Origin: an uncultured Bacteroides sp.
GTDB lineage: Bacteria > Bacteroidota > Bacteroidia > Bacteroidales > Bacteroidaceae
Assembly: GCA_900546355.1 (NCBI GenBank)
Contig: URCM01000002.1
Span: 1-64,000, forward strand
Length of the DNA: 64,000 nucleotides
Direction of reading: 5' to 3'
The position numbers and the translations under genes were made by a program. Below the pieces are notes generated by a model that ran no database searches, was not told the origin of the DNA, and saw nothing but the letters and a program-made list of their open reading frames with translations. Shown here one piece after another: positions 59,972 through 64,000 of this stretch (the stretch's first letter is position 1; each line of letters opens with the position of its first letter).

Positions 59972-60359
59972 ATGTATTTCCGCTTGACTGTCCGTTTAAT
60001 ATTCAGTAGGTGGCTGTTTAGCTAGCTTATATGGTGGAAATGTAGATGCGTCCAATTTGTATGGGATATGGGAAATTGTGCGCGACCAGGGGTATTTTTA
60101 CGAAGATGGCGAGCGTATAAGCTTTGATGAACCTATCGGTGATGAATATTGTGAGTTTTCGGAAGATGGTTCTGGAAATTTTTTAGGTATAAATTGCGAC
60201 TGGAATTTGTCTGGCAATCGGTTGGCTATATCGGTATATGGAGAAACTATGATATTTACCGTTACTTCTTTGACGGCTGCAGAATTAATTATTGAGGTTT
60301 CTGGCAGATACGGGGATGGTGAATATTACGAAAAGTTCACGATGCGCAAAGTCGATTGA
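59972..60359 (+). pseudogene. Lipocalin-like lipoprotein remnant (frameshifted at the signal peptide)
   Basis: About 100 residues of a lipocalin-like fold (LYGIWEIVRDQGYFYEDGERISFDEPIGD, CDWNLSGNRLAISVYGETMIFTVTSLTAAELIIEV). In frame upstream comes SVGGCLASLYGG, a probable lipobox, but no ATG: the ATG at 59972 (MYFRLTVRLIF) is one base off. It begins only two bases after the terminator stem and has no promoter of its own. A functional start is doubtful; a TTG at 60057 is the only in-frame candidate. Confidence 0.55.
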
Positions 60360-60396
60360 ATAAAGTGATTGTCCGGGCAGAACGGGCAGATAGACC

Positions 60397-60446
60397 AATC
60401 CCCTTGTTTTATCTTGCATGTAAGTGGCAAGTAAAACAAGGGGATT
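60397..60446. terminator. Bidirectional terminator between convergent genes
   Basis: AATCCCCTTGTTTTA (60397-60411) and TAAAACAAGGGGATT (60432-60446), 15-bp perfect stem between the lipocalin remnant and rng. Confidence 0.8.
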
Positions 60447-60475
60447 CGTTTTAGAGGGGTGTTTTTTACAATTTC

Positions 60476-62050
60476 TTACTTGATTTCGAACTCCTCTTTC
60501 ATGTCTATTTCTTCGTTGTGCGCATCATAAAATTTATATTGCAGGAAGGCAAGGCTTTGGTTTGGGATGATACGGATACCGAATCCGTATTTCATCTGCC
60601 ACTTCCGTTTGAGCGACATGAAGCCTTGGTTGATATAAGCAGCCACGTAAGGGTGGATGTGCAATGTAAATTTCTTGACCTTCAACTTATTGACCAGGTA
60701 GTCAATTTTGCTTTCCAGCGTATCTGTAAACAGGATGGAAGGCTTGATTTTGCCTTTGCCGAAACAGGTAGGGCAGTCTTCATCTGTAGCCACATCCATA
60801 GCCGGACGTACACGTTGGCGGGTAATCTGCATCAGGCCGAATTTGCTTAGCGGCAAGATGTTGTGCTTGGCGCGGTCTTTTTGCATATTCTGGCACATGC
60901 GTTCGTACAGTTTCTGACGGTTTTCGGCAAGGTTCATGTCGATAAAGTCGACAACGATGATTCCTCCCATATCCCTTAATCGAAGTTGGCGTGCCAACTC
61001 ATCGGCTGCGCCCAAGTTGACGTCGAGAGCATTGGCTTCTTGTCCGTTGGTCGATTTCGAACGGTTCCCGCTGTTCACGTCTACTACGTGCAGCGCTTCG
61101 GTGTGTTCGATAATCAGATAAGCCCCGCTTTTATAAGAAACGGTTTTCCCGAACGACGACTTGATTTGTTTGGTGATGGCAAAGTTATCAAAAATGGGAA
61201 GTTGGCCTTTGTATAGCTTGACGATGCCCGCACGTTCGGGGGCTATCAAGGATACATAATTCTTTACTTCATTGTAAACGGTCTCGTCGTTTACATGAAT
61301 GCTTTCGTAAGAAGGATTGAACAAGTCGCGCAGCATGGCTACCGTGCGGCTGGTTTCTTCATACACCAAGGAAGGCAATTTGGTTGCCTTTTGTACTTTT
61401 GTGATGGTGTCTTCCCAATGTTTCAGTAAGACCTTCAGTTCGGCATCCAGTTCTGCCACGTGTTTACCTTCGGCTACCGTGCGTACGATGACGCCGAAAT
61501 TTTTAGGCTTGATGCTTTGCAGCAGTTGTTTGAGCCGCGCGCGTTCTTCGCTCGATTTGATTTTCTGTGATACCGACACTTTATCGTTGAACGGAATAAG
61601 CACTAAGTAACGGCCTGCAAAGGAGAGTTCGCACGTCAGTCGGGGACCCTTGGTCGAGATGGGTTCTTTTACGATTTGCACGATGACTTCTTGTCCTTGC
61701 TGCAGGATATTGGATATGCTTCCGTCTTTTTCGATGTCGGGCAGCATGGATGCTTTCGTCATCGGATAAAGTTTCTTACGGTCGCTGATAACTTGCTTCA
61801 GATACTTCTGAAAGGAAAGGAATTGAGGCCCGAGGTCTAAGTAATGAAGGAAAGCGTCTTTTTCGAAACCTACATCAACGAAGCAGGCGTTCAGTCCGGG
61901 CATTAGTTTGCGCACTTTGCCCACGTACATATTGCCTACGGAAAAAGAAAGGTTTCTTTCTTCTTTCTGAAACTCTACTAAGTTTTTGTCCTCCAGCAGG
62001 GCGATAGAAATTTCCTTCGGCTGTACATCTACTACTAATTCGCTTGTCAC
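60476..62050 (-). CDS. rng: Ribonuclease G/E family endoribonuclease
   Basis: 524-aa RNase E/G-type nuclease that cuts single-stranded RNA, e.g. the 16S rRNA 5' end. S1 domain at about 38-130 (GNMYVGKVRKLMPGLNACFVDVGFEKDAFLHYLDLG). Catalytic core with DVNSGNRSK (metal Asp), GGIIVVDFIDMN and the RNase H-like part. The CPTCFGKGKIK zinc-link motif is at about 415. It lacks the C-terminal degradosome scaffold of RNase E. First of the minus-strand group downstream of the COX24-like gene. Confidence 0.95.
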   Translation of the reverse strand: MTSELVVDVQPKEISIALLEDKNLVEFQKEERNLSFSVGNMYVGKVRKLMPGLNACFVDVGFEKDAFLHYLDLGPQFLSFQKYLKQVISDRKKLYPMTKASMLPDIEKDGSISNILQQGQEVIVQIVKEPISTKGPRLTCELSFAGRYLVLIPFNDKVSVSQKIKSSEERARLKQLLQSIKPKNFGVIVRTVAEGKHVAELDAELKVLLKHWEDTITKVQKATKLPSLVYEETSRTVAMLRDLFNPSYESIHVNDETVYNEVKNYVSLIAPERAGIVKLYKGQLPIFDNFAITKQIKSSFGKTVSYKSGAYLIIEHTEALHVVDVNSGNRSKSTNGQEANALDVNLGAADELARQLRLRDMGGIIVVDFIDMNLAENRQKLYERMCQNMQKDRAKHNILPLSKFGLMQITRQRVRPAMDVATDEDCPTCFGKGKIKPSILFTDTLESKIDYLVNKLKVKKFTLHIHPYVAAYINQGFMSLKRKWQMKYGFGIRIIPNQSLAFLQYKFYDAHNEEIDMKEEFEIK

Positions 62051-62165
62051 TTGGTTACTTAGTTTACAGGGTTAATACAATAATTCTCATACACAAAGAA
62101 CAAACCTGAAAGACTATGAGGAGCTTTACAAGTTTGTTCTTTATTGAAGTCGGACAGACTAACAA

Positions 62166-62258
62166 TTATTTTTTGCTTTTATGTCTGTTCTTTCTCAGTC
62201 TTTTTTTACGCTTGTGAGTAGACATTTTATGTCTTTTTCTTTTCTTTCCGCTTGGCAT
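62166..62258 (-). CDS. AURKAIP1/COX24-domain micro-protein, 30 aa (probable ribosomal protein)
   Basis: Found by eye: MPSGKKRKRHKMSTHKRKKR followed by LRKNRHKSKK, 30 codons and TAA. More than half the residues are Lys, Arg or His. It matches the Bacteroidetes form of the COX24-domain family (kin to mitochondrial mS38 and mycobacterial bS22), which are small-subunit ribosomal proteins. Sits between rng and HU as in other Bacteroidales. Too short for routine gene callers. Confidence 0.85.
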   Translation of the reverse strand: MPSGKKRKRHKMSTHKRKKRLRKNRHKSKK

Positions 62259-62295
62259 AGCTTCAAAATTTTATAGGGTTAATACTAATGTTAAT

Positions 62296-62571
62296 TTATT
62301 TTTTTACTGAAAGAGTAAATGTTTTTGCTGGTTTAAATGCCGGAATGTTGTGTTCCGGAATGATGATGGTGGTATTCTTTGAAATGTTGCGGGCAGTCTT
62401 CTGCGCTCTTTTCTTCACGATGAAACTGCCGAAACCGCGGAGATATACGTTCTCGTCATTTGATAATGAAGTCTTTACTGATTCCATAAATGCTTCCAAC
62501 GTGGTCAATACCGTTTGTCTGTCAATGCCGGTGTTTTTGGCAATTTCGTTTACAATATCTGCTTTAGTCAT
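62296..62571 (-). CDS. HU/IHF family DNA-binding protein
   Basis: 91-aa nucleoid protein that bends DNA. ADIVNEIAKNTGIDRQTVLTTLEAFMESVKTSLSNDENVYLRGFGSFIVKKRAQKTARNISKNTTIIIPEHNIPAFKPAKTF shows the two N-terminal helices, GFGSF turn and DNA-gripping arm with a Pro near the tip (IPEHNIPAFKP). One subunit type only, so homodimeric HU is likely. -7 box TATATTTG at 62617-62624. Confidence 0.96.
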   Translation of the reverse strand: MTKADIVNEIAKNTGIDRQTVLTTLEAFMESVKTSLSNDENVYLRGFGSFIVKKRAQKTARNISKNTTIIIPEHNIPAFKPAKTFTLSVKK

Positions 62572-62616
62572 TTCGCTAATAATTATTGTTATACGTTATC
62601 TTAATTTTTTGGAATG

Positions 62617-62624
62617 CAAATATA
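62617..62624 (-). promoter_or_regulatory. -7 element (TATATTTG) of the HU gene
   Basis: Plus strand CAAATATA, 46 bases before the HU start. No clear -33. Confidence 0.5.
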
Positions 62625-62698
62625 TAGCTTTTCTCGCTCATGGAGAAATTTCTTTCGATAAATTTTAGAAAAAGTGCATCCGGCATCCTGAAAACCTG

Positions 62699-62706
62699 TA
62701 TTTTTG
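62699..62706 (+). promoter_or_regulatory. -7 element (TATTTTTG) of mutY
   Basis: TATTTTTG 45 bases before the mutY ATG; the -33 is not evident. Confidence 0.5.
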
Positions 62707-62750
62707 CGGAAGTTTTTAAGTGATTTTACTCAAAATAACAGTAGGGAAGC

Positions 62751-63821
62751 ATGAATCGGTTCGGGGAAACACTGATACGCTGGTATCAGGAAAACAAACG
62801 GGATTTGCCGTGGAGGGATACGAAAGATCCTTATAAAATATGGATATCGGAGATTATTTTGCAACAGACACGGGTGGCGCAGGGATACGATTATTATTGT
62901 CGTTTCGTGGAGCGGTTCCCGGATGTTTTCGCGTTGGCGGATGCTGATGAAGACGAGGTGATGAAATATTGGCAAGGGTTGGGGTATTATTCACGGGCGA
63001 GGAATTTGCATGAGGCTGCCCGGACAATAGCCGGGCGGGGCGCGTTTCCTGAAACATACGAGGAGGTGCGTAAGCTGAAAGGAGTGGGCGACTATACGGC
63101 CGCCGCCATTTGTTCGTTTGCTTACGGCATGCCCTATGCTGTGGTAGACGGGAATGTCTATCGGGTACTTTCCCGCTGGATGGGGATAGAAGAACCTATC
63201 GATACTGCATCGGGCAAGAAAATGTATGCCGCTTTGGCGCAGGAGCTGCTGGAAGAATCGGAGCCGGCATTGTATAATCAAGCCATTATGGATTTCGGCG
63301 CTTTGCAGTGTGTGCCTGCGTCGCCTTCGTGTTTGTTTTGTCCGTTGTCGGACGGTTGTGTGGCTTTGCAAAAGGGGCTGGTCGGCGTGTTGCCACGCAA
63401 GCAGCACAAAACGAAGGTGACCGAACGTTATTTCCTTTATTTTTATATAGAGGCAGGCGGTTGCACGTTTCTCCATAAGCGTGAGGCCGGAGACATCTGG
63501 CATAATCTGTATGAGTTACCTCTGATAGAGACAGAGCGGGAGATAGCCTGGGAAGAGTTGTGCGGGCTTCCGGCGTATAAGCGGCTTTTCGACGGATGTA
63601 AGGTGCATGCCGTCCGGCTGGTAGAAAAGCGGGTAAAGCATGTATTGTCTCATCGGGTGATTTACGCCGATTGTTACAAAGTGGTGATTGGCGAAACGGA
63701 TAAGCCTCAGGGGGCGTTTCTGCGGGTATCAGCAGATGATTTACAGAAATTTGCGGTTCCTCGTTTGGTTTCTCGTTTTTTTTCTTTAATTTTGAAACCA
63801 AATCATAAAGAAAAAGAGTAA
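62751..63821 (+). CDS. mutY: A/G-specific adenine glycosylase
   Basis: Removes adenine mispaired with 8-oxoguanine. 356 aa: RDLPWRDTKDPYKIWISEIILQQTRVAQGYDYY (catalytic Glu in the IILQQT helix region), helix-hairpin-helix KLKGVGDYTAAAICSFAYG with VVDGNVYRV (catalytic Asp), iron-sulfur cluster CxxxxxxCxxCxxxxxC in VCVPASPSCLFCPLSDGCV, and a C-terminal NUDIX-like MutT domain (about 225-350). The ssb start lies one base after it; same transcript likely. Confidence 0.96.
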   Translation: MNRFGETLIRWYQENKRDLPWRDTKDPYKIWISEIILQQTRVAQGYDYYCRFVERFPDVFALADADEDEVMKYWQGLGYYSRARNLHEAARTIAGRGAFPETYEEVRKLKGVGDYTAAAICSFAYGMPYAVVDGNVYRVLSRWMGIEEPIDTASGKKMYAALAQELLEESEPALYNQAIMDFGALQCVPASPSCLFCPLSDGCVALQKGLVGVLPRKQHKTKVTERYFLYFYIEAGGCTFLHKREAGDIWHNLYELPLIETEREIAWEELCGLPAYKRLFDGCKVHAVRLVEKRVKHVLSHRVIYADCYKVVIGETDKPQGAFLRVSADDLQKFAVPRLVSRFFSLILKPNHKEKE

Positions 63822-63822
63822 G

Positions 63823-64000
63823 ATGTCATTGAATAAGGTTCAGTTGATAGGCAATGTCGGGAAAGATCCTGATGTGCGTTATTTGGATAGCGGGGTGGCG
63901 GTAGCTACATTCCCGTTGGCTACTACCGAAAGAGGTTATACGTTGGCAAACGGCGTGCAAGTGCCTGAACGTACAGAGTGGCACAACATCGTGTTGTGGC
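63823..64000 (+). CDS. ssb: Single-stranded DNA-binding protein (partial, C-terminus beyond window)
   Basis: 59 residues: MSLNKVQLIGNVGKDPDVRY, then LDSGVAVATFPLATTERGYT and WHNIVLW, the standard OB-fold start of bacterial SSB. It lies one base after the mutY stop. The OB fold and acidic tail continue past the right edge. Confidence 0.95.
   Translation, partial: MSLNKVQLIGNVGKDPDVRYLDSGVAVATFPLATTERGYTLANGVQVPERTEWHNIVLW

Overview
The window is chromosomal DNA of a Bacteroidales gut bacterium (Bacteroides/Phocaeicola type). The signs are SusC/SusD pairs, an ECF sigma / FecR / STN-domain SusC switch, promoters of the TTTG-N19-21-TAnnTTTG form, a long NusB, DUF3276 and DUF5606 proteins, the CTC form of L25, and the order RNase G - COX24-like micro-protein - HU - MutY - SSB. 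About two thirds is core housekeeping. The rest is accessory DNA, gene wreckage and dispersed intergenic repeats.

Layout. 1-3.4 kb: 5' part of a SusC-like receptor (minus, running off the left edge), a roughly 1 kb AT-rich leader and spacer, and an unknown gene. 3.4-12.7 kb: YihY membrane protein, RNase P RNA, HtrA protease, carboxynorspermidine decarboxylase, UvrD helicase, and the UPF0210/ACT pair. 12.8-16.7 kb: two tRNA-Ser genes followed by a decaying accessory cassette (truncated PLD protein, three hypotheticals, and an M48 peptidase fragment abutting another truncated gene head to head). 16.8-22.6 kb: pyrH, a small GDPD, MATE pump, BirA, YraN and TadA, with several copies of a short element bearing terminal inverted repeats. 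22.7-29.6 kb: a peptide-export locus made of a broken TPR-HTH regulator, a DUF3244 protein, a double-glycine precursor peptide, an outer-membrane receptor, a C39-peptidase ABC exporter and a 65-residue one-helix protein. 29.7-31 kb: thyA-folA. 31.5-45.4 kb: an ECF sigma/FecR-controlled SusCD locus carrying two glycerophosphodiesterase lipoproteins, a PKD/beta-propeller lipoprotein, a HAD phosphatase, a GlpT/UhpC-type antiporter and an OprP-like porin. 45.5-55.7 kb: broken AAA-ATPase-like gene, RsmF-type methyltransferase, TopB, Kef-type antiporter, HIT protein with an N-terminal frameshift, S4 protein, Pth, L25. 55.9-64 kb: DUF3276, NusB-YajC-YbbR-CoaE, DUF5606, RNase G, COX24-like protein, HU, MutY and the start of SSB.

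Two systems deserve attention. The 31.5-45.4 kb locus reads as a complete glycerophosphodiester scavenging system: surface capture and hydrolysis, TonB-dependent import, exchange of organophosphate for phosphate across the inner membrane, and phosphate passage through a porin. The substrate is inferred from gene content only. The 24-29.6 kb locus reads as a RiPP- or bacteriocin-like peptide export system whose regulator carries a stop codon and which has only a one-helix remnant or analogue of the usual HlyD adaptor.

Several -7 elements lie on top of the most upstream possible start codon (pyrH, thyA, topB, yraN), which fixes the true start downstream. No CRISPR array, intact transposase, phage module or replication origin was seen. 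All family calls come from reading motifs by eye; no search was run.
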